Origin: Pilaira anomala
Lineage: Eukaryota; Mucoromycota; Mucoromycetes; Mucorales; Mucoraceae
Reading direction: 5' to 3'
Assembly: GCA_025716855.1 (NCBI GenBank)
Contig: JAIXMQ010000022.1
Location: 248,001-312,000 of the forward strand
DNA: 64,000 nucleotides
In this document: piece by piece, positions 48,480 to 60,067 of the stretch
How positions within the stretch are numbered: position 1 is the stretch's first letter
Layout of the letters: the number at the start of each line of letters is the position of its first letter
Position numbers and translations under genes: made by a program
The notes under the pieces: generated by a model
The model's input: only the letters and a program-made list of their open reading frames with translations
Databases searched by the model: none
Told to the model about the DNA's origin: nothing

Positions 48480-49655
48480 ATGTTGGGACCTGATCCGAAT
48501 GTAACTATTTTTTTTTTTTAAAGAACCCCTCCCGTATATGAACAAGTTTATTTATCTCTGTTATAGAAGGAACTCTTGAAAGATTCTACACGACTCACAG
48601 CCTTTCTTCAAGAGTGTCTGTTATTAGGAAGTCTTCGAGTAATAAAAAAGTTTCATCTCTCCCTTTTTTTTTTTTTTTTCTAATCAGAAAGTTTATTAGG
48701 GGTTCCGACACTTTGAGACTTTTGTGAGAGGAAGAGAAGAGTTGGTTTTATGCGTTTATGCAAATACTCATAAAAATACTTTTACTACACTTATGCCTTT
48801 ACCGGTATTGGAAACGTATTATTCAAAGTAAGAAAAAAAAAATGCATGAATTTTTTTATTTTTTTTTAATTTTTTTTTTTTTTTGTAAATAGTAAACAGG
48901 TGTCTCAATGGAATTCACCTGAATTGATCAGTCCCTTAGATACTGATTTAAGACAGGTAAATAGCGATAATATATATGTTATGAAAATGAGGAATGAATA
49001 AAGTGGTTGTTAGGAAAAAGAACGTACGGTGTTTTTAGTGGCTGGGTATGCAAAATATCGATGTCCGTATGTCTGGGTAAAAATAGAGCGTTTTTTTTTT
49101 AACAATAATGGGAAAACTAAATAAATATTAAACTATAGCTTCGATCACATCAAGAGCAACTGATTCTATCACAACCAGATCAAAAAGAAGCAGATGATAA
49201 CCCACTTCAATTAACGAAAACAACTGAGTGGAAAAATAGCAGTAAATATTTATAATTTTCTCTCTCTCTCTCAAAAAAAAAAAAAAAAAAAAATGAATTT
49301 AAACAATCGGATTCTGTAGACGTGGCTTTATGGGAGATTGTATCTGAAATATTATCTATGACCACAAGCACTAGTAATCCATTTGAATTAGATTTTGACT
49401 TTATTGACCATTTACCACTGGAAGAATCTGTCTTACTCACTGGATCATTGTTGGAGTTCTTGGAAACAGTTTGGGTACAAGCAGATCCAACCAATACGTT
49501 CTCAGATAAAGGTATAAGATGTTTTTTGTTTTTACTGGGTTTATAAAAAGAATTAAAAGACTAATGATGTGTACGAAGTATACCAAGATATAGAAATTTT
49601 GAGATCAAGGCATCTAGATAATATGTATAAGTTTACCTTGAAATCAAAAGACTGA
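48480..49655 (+). CDS. Unrecognised 213-aa protein, seven exons
   Basis: Exons 48480-48500, 48567-48638, 48700-48827, 48893-48956, 49139-49241, 49320-49511, 49594-49655 read through in one frame. The N-terminal half is hydrophobic/helical ('TRLTAFLQECLLLGSLRGF', 'GREELVLCVYANTHKNTF', 'LMPLPVLETYYS'); the C-terminal half is acidic ('ALWEIVSEILSMTTSTSNPF', 'LPLEESVLLTGSLLEFLETV'). No Cys clusters, signal peptide or known motif. Five of seven donors are good GTAA or GTAT sites, and the frame is preserved at each join, which is the main support. Some junctions (the acceptor at 48699 and at 49319) are the weakest. I do not recognise the family. Confidence 0.5.
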
Positions 49656-49831
49656 ATGGCGCCATGTTTACTTTTTTTAATTCAGCCTATTTAAAGCTGC
49701 TATCAAAGGCCCAATCAAATACGTATCATAACTCGATTGTTATGAATAATGTATTACAGTGCATCTGTTCATCACTATATAAAATCATAATTTTTTTAAA
49801 ACTTGGACACGTTCTGTTATGTAAAAAAATG

Positions 49832-49903
<72 letters not shown>

Positions 49904-50462
49904 CGTTTCAGGTCTCAATAGATGCTAATATTTGGATAATGTTGTTCCTGTTGGTTGAAGAGTAATATGATCTTGGATGTGAGTTAACTACTTGTTAAAG
50001 CATTTTTAGGAATAGAAAAGAAGAAAGATCAAGGGTATAAATAAAAAGAAATACAAACCTCTTTTTTTCTTTAAACTATTAGAAAATGTAAAAAAAAAAA
50101 GTGCAATTCTATCTTTATTAAAGTAGAGTTTTAATTAAAAGGGCAAGACAGAGAATATATCAGCTCGAGAGTTATTAGCGTACTCGACCTATTCTGGTTG
50201 AATTGTAAGACCTTTCCAAGTTTTAACAAATGAATGCAAGTGATTAAATATCCATCATTCCTTAATAATTGAAATGTGTTCTCACTAGTATTTAAGTGTA
50301 AGAGAGAGGCAACAAAATTTCTTAGCTAAGGCCAGTGTTATTATATTGAAGTTGACATGTATTTTTTTTTATCACTGCAAAGTTAATAAGTAACCCCTCC
50401 TCCTCTTCTCAAGTTTAAAAAGACGATTTTAGGAAAAAAAAATTATTACAAAATGAACTTTT
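49656..50462. other. Intergenic region with a 67-nt poly(A) run
   Basis: No supported gene. Plus-strand A run at 49835-49901, the longest homopolymer in the window. The flanks do not look like a terminal inverted repeat, and no clear target-site duplication is visible. Confidence 0.6.
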
Positions 50463-50807
50463 TTATTGAAGCGATGTATTTAATGCTTCTAACAAATTTA
50501 ACGACAACATTTCTTGCTCCAAAAGTTCATCTTCATCTTCTTCTACTGCTGCTTTAAATTCTTCAACAAAATAGAAGGACTCTTCTAATAAGTCCTTCAT
50601 ACCTTCTTCCATTTCTTTGAACAATCCTTCAGATTTTGACAAAGCAGCAGCTTTTCTTTTTTTGAAGCAAACCTTTTTGAGACAACAATCAAGTTCAAAG
50701 TCGTAGCAGACAAGTGCTAGAAAACAGACTTGTAACAAAAAGAAACAAATGGGTTCTTTTTCGGCGTTGTGGTAATAAGTTGATAAAACTTTGAATGAAT
50801 GGTTCAT
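50463..50807 (-). CDS. Small acidic protein with one hydrophobic helix
   Basis: Single-exon frame of 114 aa free of homopolymers and with balanced codon use, unlike most spurious frames here. Residues ~18-36 are hydrophobic ('PICFFLLQVCFLALVCYDF'), followed by Cys-Cys and a basic patch 'KKVCFKKRKAAAL', then an acidic helical tail ('LFKEMEEGMKDLLEESFYF', 'AAVEEDEDELLEQEMLSLNL'). It could be a small membrane protein with a cytosolic acidic tail. No family recognised. A T-rich promoter-like stretch lies upstream (50840-50860). Confidence 0.45.
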   Translation of the reverse strand: MNHSFKVLSTYYHNAEKEPICFFLLQVCFLALVCYDFELDCCLKKVCFKKRKAAALSKSEGLFKEMEEGMKDLLEESFYFVEEFKAAVEEDEDELLEQEMLSLNLLEALNTSLQ

Positions 50808-52061
50808 TTTTAGAGGTATACAGTAAAGAAGACATGAAAAAGAGATTTTTTTTTTTACTTGTTTATATAGTTGACAGTGTACATATGATGTTCAAGAGCA
50901 TGTGAATATTGTTTCTTTTTTTGCATAGATTTTCCCACTTAGATACGCCCAACTTTAATAAAAAAGTTCAATGTTTATACTCTCACCCTCTTCCTTTTTT
51001 TTTTTATGCTTATTATATATGTTTATAACATAGCAACTATGAATGAATAAAACTATAAATCAATTAAAATTATATACTCATGTATACATACATTTTTAGA
51101 GATATGAAATTGTAGGCTTTTTTGTTTAAAAAGAAGTTTACGAGTTGACAACAGCAAAAAAAAAAAGGAAACTATGCTAACGATATCTTTTATTTTCTTG
51201 GGGATCGACCAAGTGTTTCGAACTAAAAATGATAGCAAAAATGACTCCTAGAGGAGACGCCTCTCACATTATAAATTATTACATAATTATTGGAATTTTG
51301 TAAAAGATAATATCAGCGGCAGAAAGGCAAAAAATAGACCGTATAAAAAAAGAAGGACCGGAAAGAATAGAATTTTCATGACGTTTTTTTTAAAAAAAGA
51401 GAAAAAAGAAACGGAAGAAATAGTAAAGGGCAAATACTTTTACATGTTGCTTTTTTAATGCAAAAAAAAAAGAGAGAGAGAGATATTTTTAAATAAATTT
51501 TAAACTACAGTTTGTGTTACAAGAATTAACATTGTGTAATTAAAAAAGGACTTTTCAACGAAAAAGGGAGAAAAGATAGAAAAAGGGGAAAAAAAAAGAC
51601 AGTAATAAAAAAAAACTCTATTTTTTTATATATATACATATCTAAAGAGATGAGAGAGAGAGAGAGTGTGTGTGTGTGTCAGTGTTATCTTTTACATTCT
51701 AATGATGAGAATGTTGCTGAGGAAAAGGGGGGGGGGGAGATAGAGAGAGGAGGTAAAAAAAGAGTAACCCATTTTTTTTTTTTTTTTCTGACAGTCAACT
51801 ATGTTAAAGTTTTTACTGCAGCAAGCCAATGTAAAATGATTCTCGGATTTAGATAACCGAGATTTGTTATTGAGACGGCTTCATAAAAGTGGGGGTTTTT
51901 TTTTTTGTTAAAATAATCCCATTTTCCCCTGCTTCCACAAAAGGCTTATTGACATCCCGATTTTCTCTTTCAAAATTTAAAGGAACCAAAAAAATTCCTC
52001 TCCTTTTTTTTTTTCTTTCTCTTTCTCATTCTTTTTTTTTTTTCATTTTTTTCTTTGGAAA
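50808..52061. other. Long upstream region of the BTB/CAP-Gly gene
   Basis: 1.25 kb without a supported gene. Contains (GA)n/(GT)n at 51650-51677, a G run near 51730 and T/C tracts at 51990-52050 just before the ATG. Confidence 0.5.
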
Positions 52062-54952
52062 ATGACGATGTTTGATATACCAAAGAAAACACTTTTAGAG
52101 TCATTAAATACACTGCTAGAAAGACCTAAAGAGTATTTAGCTGATGTTTGTTTTGTATTTGAATCTATAGAGATTTGGGCTCATCGAGGTAAAAAAAAAA
52201 AAAAAAAAAAGCATGTCAAAAAAATACATAAAAAAAAAAAAAGATACTGAAAAAAAAAAAAACTCAGCGGTTATTTTGGCTCGAGCACCGAAAGAATTGA
52301 TCGAAAGATATTTTCCAGAATTAAAAAGATTAGAAGAAAAAAAGCAGCAGATTCGGATTGATATGAATGATGATAATGCAGTAAAGATTTCGGTACAACT
52401 ATTTAGACCGTTATTAAGATTTTGGTATACCGCAAGCTATTATCCGATCCATCATACATCAGAAAAAGAAGAGAAAAAGAAGATGCAAGAGGCATTAGAG
52501 AAATTGGGGATTCAATTAGGCACGGCGGTGTTACCGGTGCATTGTGAATCGGTCCCTGATTTTATTCAACTAGAAAAAGAGATAAAGGCGATGCGAGAGG
52601 ATGAAAGCACGATGGATGTCAAGATTTCGGTTAGGGGCAAACCACCACCACAACAACAGCAACAGCAACAACAACCTAGCAAAAGTATCCGAGCGCATAA
52701 ATGTATCTTGGCAGCGCAATCGGCTTATTTTTACGCCTTATTCTGTACAGAATTTCAAGAATCCAGTACGGAAGAGATTGAAATGAACCAAGAATTATTT
52801 AATGAAGCGATATTGGATTTAATGGTGACGTTTTTTTATACGGATAAAGTGATTGTGAGCGAACTCCAGTATGACCATCAACAACCTTTTTCTTTTCTAC
52901 AACGTAAATTGCAACAACAGAAACATGCGCTTCGGGTGATTCAAAAGGCGTTTTATGCAGCGGATTATTTAGGCCATGATGAGACGTTGGGACGAGCGTT
53001 ATTGCATGCGATGGAAAGTATGTGTCATCAATTTAAATGTGCGTGTATTGAATGTGCAGGACTTTTACCGTCGATGTTGGCATGGTCTGATAAACATGTG
53101 GAGGTGGTACCTAAATTAAGAAGGACATTGATCTTGTTGTATTCGGATCCAGTTCAATCGTTACCTTTACTTTGGTCACAACGACCCTTTTCGTTACTGG
53201 TGACAACGTTTGTACCGAATACGGTATGGTTAGGACAGAATACATTAGCCTCGGTATTGAAAGGAGAGGCCTTGTTTCGAGAAAGAACACCGAAGACATT
53301 GATTCATGATATCTTGGAAAGATTGTTTTGTAATATTACCAAACATAATGCGATTCATGTGTTGCATGCACTTCATTTATGTCAATCGCATCTTCGGACC
53401 GCGGATCCTAAACCGACTTGGTCTCGACCTACGCTTGATTTAGTGAAGCCAGTGCTTGAATATACAGTGGATAAAATCTGTCAATCTTTGGATTTTTATT
53501 GTGGAGAGTATCCTATTTTGCTCTCGTGTGTGGATGGGATTGGAGCAGGGTTCTCGATTGATTTCCTGGATTTCCTGTTACGCCATGTGTTGCATCAAGG
53601 GATTCATTATCAAAATGCGGGTGTGATTTATCAAGTGATTGTAAGGGATTTAAGTGGAAGACAAGAAGTGGTGAAGAATATGGCGATTGATGATGTTTTG
53701 ATCAAGGCACGTAAACGATGTGCTACATTTATAGGACAGCATTGGAGTAAGATAAAAGCGCAAGATGGGTTTCGGGTATTGGATAAATCGATCTTACGTG
53801 TTTTAGCAGAAGAAATTCATATACCCTATCGTAACCTGACCAACAAAACTTATGATACCACCTATTTGTTTAGTAGTTTCTCATCTTCGTCGTCGTCGTC
53901 GTTCTCGTCCAAGAAATCAGTAATGCCAGTGAGTCATAACAAAAAAGTCACGCCAGAAGATAAACATGCTTTATTGAATAAAGTGTATACCCGTCGTTTA
54001 TCACTTGGGAATTTAATGACAAAGAGTTCAGGAAGTTTTCGAACGTCGAGTAGACCAAGAGCGCTTTCAACCGAGACGGTGTCTGGTATGACACGATATC
54101 ATCCACCGCCTGTGCCTACGCTTCGTCGGGCGTTAGAGAACCCACCTTTGATCAATTTACTCTCACAAGAAACGGATGAAAGAAGAAAGGCTTTAGAAGA
54201 AGCCGATCATCAACAGCAGCAACAGCAACAACAGAAAAAAGTGACCCGTCCACCTTCGTTTCGATTAGAAACGAATCGACCTTTATTACGTACTAGTTCA
54301 AGTTTTACTTCTTTAACGGATCAATTATTACCTATTGAAGGCATGGAAGAAAAGATGGTAGTTCCTACTCCGCAGGCAAGAACGACACGACTTAAATTTG
54401 AATTGCCTACTGCACCTGCACGACGATCGACCTCACCGAATCGAAATTTACCTTCTTCAGAAAGTTTCAATACGTTTTTAACGGCAGGTACTGGTCAAGG
54501 TAGAAGTCGAAGAGGAAGTAAAAGTCGAATGAGAAAAACGAGGTGGAGTATGGGGAGTGATGTGAGTGATGAAGAGGAGAGTAGTAGTGGTGGTGGTAGT
54601 GGTGGTGGTAGTGGTAGTAGTGGTGGTAGTGGTCATAGTAGTTTACCTGCTTTAGGGAATAAAATTGAGTTACTTCGAAGACCTTTACCTACGATGGGAA
54701 CTATCAAGTATATTGGACCTGTTCAATTTGCAGAAGGTACTTATATTGGTGTAGAACTTGAAAGTCGATGTAAGTTTATTTTATTAAAGAAAGATGATGA
54801 TGAGGATGATGGATTGAATAACACCCCCCTTTTTTTTTGTTTTTTGTTTAGTGGGTAAGAGTGATGGCTCAGTAGATGGTATTCGATATTTTTTTACAGA
54901 CCCACAAAGAGCATTGTTTGTTAAACCTGATGATTTCAAAATACTTGAATAA
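52062..54952 (+). CDS. BTB/POZ-like protein with C-terminal CAP-Gly domain
   Basis: Three exons: 52062-52188, 52268-54769, 54852-54952 (909 aa). The N-terminal ~240 residues resemble a BTB fold with an insertion: 'EYLADVCFVFESIEIWAHR', 'VILARAPKELIERYF', then a second 'SIRAHKCILAAQSAYFYALF' (the H-K-x-x-L-A-x-S-x-Y-F BTB signature) with 'ILDLMVTFFYTDKV'. A ~330-residue helical BACK-like region, a Ser/Arg-rich linker and a Gly/Ser repeat follow. The last ~85 residues are CAP-Gly: 'MGTIKYIGPVQFAEGTYIGV' and, across the last intron, 'GKSDGSVDGIRYFFTDPQRA' with 'LFVKPDDFKILE'. CAP-Gly binds EB1 or the tubulin C-terminus. The combination suggests a microtubule-linked adaptor, perhaps for Cullin-3 (inference). 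Confidence 0.82.
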
Positions 54953-55127
54953 TTTTTTTAAAAAAGTGTATATAAAAATTTTTTTTTTTTTTTTTTATTT
55001 ATATAAAACGATTTTTTTTTTTTTTTCCTTTCTCTCCCCCTCCAGTTGATTTATCTGAAGTATATGTGTGTGTTTGAAGTTGAGTGAGTGAGGTTTGTAT
55101 ATGTATAAAATAAAAAAAAGAAGAAGT

Positions 55128-56461
55128 TTAGTTTGCATTGGTAGGAGCAGCAGCAGCAGTAGCTTCGTCTTCATCGGGTTTATCAGCATCTTGAAGATCA
55201 GAAGTCCATAAAGTCAAATTATCTCTCAACAATTGCATGATTAAAGTAGAATCCTTATAAGATTCTTCCGAAAGCGTATCGAGTTCAGCAATAGCATCAT
55301 CAAAGGCTTGTTTAGCTAAAGAACAAGCACGTTCAGGTGAGTTAAAGATTTCATAGTAAAATACAGAGAAATTCAAGGCAAGACCCAGACGAATAGGATG
55401 TGTGGTTGTTAATTCGGTTTGAGCTACTTCAGTTGCTTGTTTATAAGCTTCATAAGCGTCATTAGCCGATGTCTTGCGTGCTTCACCTGTAGCATATTCT
55501 GCAACATAACGATGATAATCACCCTCCCTAATAAGAATAAGTATATACATATGATACATATGATACATATGAGATTGTACTTACATCTTGTAGTAAAAGA
55601 CCTTGGCTTCACCATCTTGAGCAGAAGGAATTAAATGTTCTTTCAAGAGTTTCAAAATATCGTTACATACTTCATATAATTCATTTTCAATCTTATTTCT
55701 ATATCCTTTAATCTTTGCTACTTGAGCATCATGTCCTTTACTATCTTCCTTTTGTTCAATAGATGACACAATTCTCCAGGAAGCACGACGTGCACCAATC
55801 ACATTCTTGTACGCGACACTCAAAAGGTTACGTTCCTCGACAGATAAACCCACGTTTAACTAATAATAGTTTTTATTTTAGTTTGCTTCAACCATGTGCT
55901 GCATCATTTCTTTTTTAAAAAAAAAAGGGCTTTACCTGAACTACTTCCTTCATAAAGTTGACCATTTCTATATATATAAAAAAAAAAATTGTTATTATCA
56001 TTGTTGTTATTGTTATTGTGTGTGTGTGTGTGTGAGAATTAGACTTTATTATGATGACCACAAACTCTCGGGAGAGTATCCGAAGATAGTTTGTATCCCC
56101 GCCTCTTTTTGGGTCCTCTCTCTCTCTCTCTCTTTTATGTGCCTCCTCCCCCTCCTCCCTCCCCCCCCTTTTTTTTTATTGATAAAGAGAAGGAATATAT
56201 ATATATATATAAAGCATAAAAAAAAAAAAAAGAAAATCAAGATTGATTTAAAATATACTAACCATCGTAACGTTCAGCTTGTTCAGCAATTTTTGCCATA
56301 TAGACCTAAAATAAAGATAAGTATACGGTGTTACGTATGCAAGTTTTCTTTTAAAAAAAAAAAAAACCTTGTCTTCACGTTCCTGTAAAAAAAAAGAATG
56401 ATGAGTGATGATAAAAAAAAAGTTTGAATTTTATATATATATATCAACTTACAGTAGCCAT
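55128..56461 (-). CDS. 14-3-3 protein
   Basis: Six exons: 56461-56453, 56382-56368, 56305-56263, 55967-55936, 55859-55585, 55527-55128 (257 aa). The first coding exon is 9 nt (M-A-T) and the second 15 nt (E-R-E-D-K). Family hallmarks: '[20 protein letters not shown]', '[20 protein letters not shown]', '[18 protein letters not shown]' and '[19 protein letters not shown]', plus '[12 protein letters not shown]' in the last helix. The Lys, two Arg and Tyr that hold phosphoserine ligands are present. The tail is acidic and Ala rich. Dimeric adaptor for phosphorylated clients in the cytosol. Convergent with the BTB/CAP-Gly gene (3' ends 175 bp apart). Confidence 0.96.
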
Positions 56462-56703
56462 TATTATGATATAAGTAAGTAAGTTTATTTAAAGTTTTGT
56501 AATATTATTATATATATATATAAAAAAAAAACAAAAAAAAAAAAAGAAGAAGAAAAGAAGAAGAAAAAGGGAGCAGAATAGAAAAAAAAAAGGGGGGGGG
56601 GATAAAATTAAGAGAGAAAAAAAGTCTAAAACAGTTGATTGGTTCATGAGTGTCGTCATTTCAAGGGAAAAAAAAAAAGATTGCATGATTTTTTATAAAA
56701 ACC

Positions 56704-58407
56704 TTAAGGCAAGACCTTTTCTGGGTTCATTAAACCTTTTGGATCTAAAGCTATCTTGATGGTCTTCATGACATCTACGGTATTTTGACCTAATTCTTGT
56801 ACCAAGAAAGACTTTTTACCAATCCCTACACCGTGTTCACCTGAGATGGAACCTTCCATACGAATGGCTCTCTCCAATAAGTTCTTATTTAATCTTTTCG
56901 CTTCTGCGTATTCTTCTGGTTTCTCCTTTTCAAATAAGATGAAGACATGGAAGTTACCATCCCCTACGTGACCTACTAATGGACAAGGTAAGAAAGAGCT
57001 CTCGATATCCTTTTGTGTTTCTGCAATGAGTTCTGGTAACTTGGAAACAGGGACAACTACATCCGTTGTCCAGACAGATGCATTTGGTTTTAATAAAGTA
57101 GAAGACCATAAAGCAATCTATGGAATACAAGAGTGAATACGTTATATATATATATACATATAAATTCTTTTATTTACCTTTCTTCCTTCCCAAAGTGTGG
57201 TCTTTTCTTGCTCATTTTTAGCATATTTAAAAACACCCCCTTGATGCTTTTCGGCAATTTTACTTACGACCTCAATTTCATGTTGAACAAGCTGTTGTGA
57301 AGCGCCGGAAAACTTGAAGAACAAAGTGGGTTTTTCAGAATGACCTAAATCCGGATTGGCTAAATTGATGGCTTTCATCATTTCCGAATCCAACAATTCG
57401 ACAGCCCCAATTTGAACGCCAGCTCTGACTAAATCAGGTACGACAGCAGCGGCATCACGAATGGTGGGGAAATCACAGACGGCGACGGTCTCTACTTGAG
57501 GAATGACGGCTAATTTCAAAGTGATTTCGGTCACGACACCTAAAGTACCTTCGGAACCGATCATGAGTTTGGTGAGATCGTAACCAGCTGAAGACTTTCG
57601 AGCTCTTTGACGTGTCTTGAGTACTTTTCCGTCTGCCGTGACCATGGTTAAATTGATGACCCAATCTTTGATGGTACCGTATCTTACAGCATTGGTACCG
57701 GAACAAGAGGTACCGATCATGCCACCGATACAAGCGCCAGGTCCAGGGTCTTGTGGAAAGAATAAACCGTGCTCCTTCAAGTAAAAGTTCAAATCTTCCC
57801 ATTGTACGCCGGGTTGGACTACAATGTCCATATCTTCTGGATGGAACGCAATGATCTTATCCATATGCTCTGTGAATGAAATACAGACACCTCCTTTCGG
57901 TGCAGAGAAATGACCTTCTAACGAGGTGCCGCCGGAAAAGGGAATAATGGGTATGTTGTGTTTGTTACAGACTTGGATGATGTTGGCTACTTGGTCTGTG
58001 CTGGATGGGTAGACGACGATATTAGGTGCTCCTTCGTTGTGATAGGAGTTGGATGAGTAACCGTGGTCTTGTAAGGCTTGTTCGTCTAAGGTGACGTGGT
58101 GAGCAGGTAAAATGTCAGTGAGTTCTTTGAATACTTTTTGAATAGTCTCATGGGTTGGAATGGGAGGAATGGGAACAGTGAAAGGTTTTTGAAGCTTTGC
58201 TTCTTCTTCTTCTTTTTGTTGTGGTTGTGGTTGTTGTTGTTGTTGTTGTTGGCCAAACCAGTATCCAGTACCGGCAACGGCTGCTGTGAAACCAAGGAGA
58301 GGGATTGGGTTTGTCTTGCTTATACCTGCTGAAGCCGTTGTTTGGTATCCTCTTGTCTTTAAGACGGTAGAAGGTCGAAGTATATGTTTGAAACCAGTTC
58401 GAAGCAT
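56704..58407 (-). CDS. DLD1: Mitochondrial D-lactate dehydrogenase (cytochrome), FAD-linked
   Basis: Two exons: 58407-57178 and 57117-56704 (547 aa). The N-terminus is Arg/Ser/Thr rich without acids ('MLRTGFKHILRPSTVLKTRG'), a mitochondrial presequence, followed by one hydrophobic span ('PIPLLGFTAAVAGTGYWFG') and a Gln/Glu linker. The FAD-binding domain has 'IPIIPFSGGTSLEGHFSAPK', 'DIVVQPGVQWEDLN', 'DPGPGACIGGMIGTSCSG' and 'GYDLTKLMIGSEGTLGVVTE'. The C-terminal cap has 'PLVGHVGDGNFHVFI' and 'GSISGEHGVGIGKKSF', typical of D-lactate/2-hydroxyglutarate dehydrogenases. It oxidises D-lactate to pyruvate and passes electrons to cytochrome c; the presequence and length fit Dld1 better than the cytosolic or D-2HG paralogues. 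Confidence 0.92.
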
Positions 58408-60043
58408 TTTTTGTGTGTGTGTGTGTGTATACAAGAGAAAGTTGTGTAAAATAGTAATTAAAAAAAAAAAAAAATTGTTTTAAATTATAAAAAAAAAAAA
58501 GGACTAAAGTAATTCCGTGGGGAAATTTATAACAAAGCTTTTTTTTTTAAAAAAAAAAAAAAATTCGAAGCTTATGACAGGAAGAAACTACGCATATCTT
58601 GTAGTTTTACTTATTGAATACATGAATTCTTGTTGCTGTTTGCGTATTATACCTTTTCCTCCCCTCCCCCTCCCCCTTTTTCTTATATTGTTTGTAAAGA
58701 AGAGTTCGATTTGGGTTTAAGGGGAAATATGTAATTATGCTTTTTGTTACACGTTGTTCTCTCGGGAATTTTTTTTTCTTGTTTCGAGGCGTATTTTCCC
58801 CTCCTCCCCACCCCTGTTGCTTATCAAGGTTTAACAGGTAACTCAATTAGTCTAAAATGACTATCTTTGTACCTTGTATTAGTAACGTCGACGTTTTAAA
58901 AAAAGAGCGAGAGAGAGAGATTTTGGATCGTGTGTAATTCTTCAATCATTAGAGTATTTAGTAATATCGATTGAATTTGCATCACGTGGTTCAAAAAAAA
59001 AAAAAAGAAGAAGAGTGGAAAGAACAATTACTTTTGTGTGTAAGAGAAATAGAAACGCGTCTTTTTTTTTTTTTTTTTTTTGAAGTGTCCATTTGTATGA
59101 AAGTATATAATAGAAAGAGGGCAATAGTAAAAACTTCTTGAGTCTCGTTGCGCGGATCTTGAGTAACACTCATGAACTCTATTTTAAATCATAATCTTTT
59201 ACATTGTGTTTAATTCACACACACACGATTGATCAAACCTAATTTATTTGGTTGATTAATGTGTACAAAAAAAAAAAAGAATAAAGTTTTTTTTTTTTTG
59301 ACGTTTTTCAATTGCTTTTGACAAATTTATATAAACAAATCGACGGATATCATAATAAAAGAGAGAGAGAGAATCGACCTTTTTATGTTAAATACATGTG
59401 AGCTTTTTTCTTTTTAAAATAAAAAATGTCTAACGGCAACGAAAGGTCCAATATAGTAAAAAAAAAAAAATAGGCTCGTTTAGCCAATTAAAACATGATT
59501 TATTTTTTTTTAGCCTTAGCTGGTGAAAAGTTAGTGATGAATATCTTTAACCTTGGGAGTTTTTAGGTAACATCTCACACTCTTCTTTAATCGTATGAAA
59601 TAAATATTATAAAGACTTATTTGAAGAAAATGAAATACAGCTTTTGTTAGAGCATGCATAATTTCTAACATTCTAATACAAAAAATTGATTGGATAAAAT
59701 ATGTCGTTATGAATTATGTACAGAAGCCAGTAAAAAAAAACCCCCCTTAATGCTTAGAAGCAATACTTCATATTGTTTAAAGTGATTAGTTTTTTGAATG
59801 ATGGCTTTAGACTTTATTTAACAATCATATTTTATTGATTATTGTCAACTTGATTACAAATAATAGTAATTTAAGCAATATGGCCATTCATTTGTTATAT
59901 TAACAGGAAAATTCAATTGCACATGATCGATGTCTGTCTTTACTAGCGTGGATTAAACTGAAAATAGCTGAGTGAGTTGGGCGGCGCATCGACTCTCATC
60001 ATTCACCGGTTTACAGAGCCGCCCAAAACACATCTGATACTGT
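58408..60043. other. Intergenic region with short repeat relics
   Basis: 1.6 kb without a supported gene. From about 59545 to 59680 there is weak similarity to the R1 repeat, centred on 'acagcttttgttagagca' at 59635. A 9-bp perfect inverted repeat (59977-59985 and 60018-60026, sequence ttgggcggc/gccgcccaa) encloses 32 nt. Otherwise AT-rich. Confidence 0.5.
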
Positions 60044-60067
60044 AAGCAAAACGTGCGAATGTTTTTC

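Noticed and set aside
52213..52267. Lys-rich start of the BTB/CAP-Gly frame at 52213
   Set aside because: It lies in an intron; exon 52062-52188 joins at 52268 in phase and restores the BTB N-terminus.
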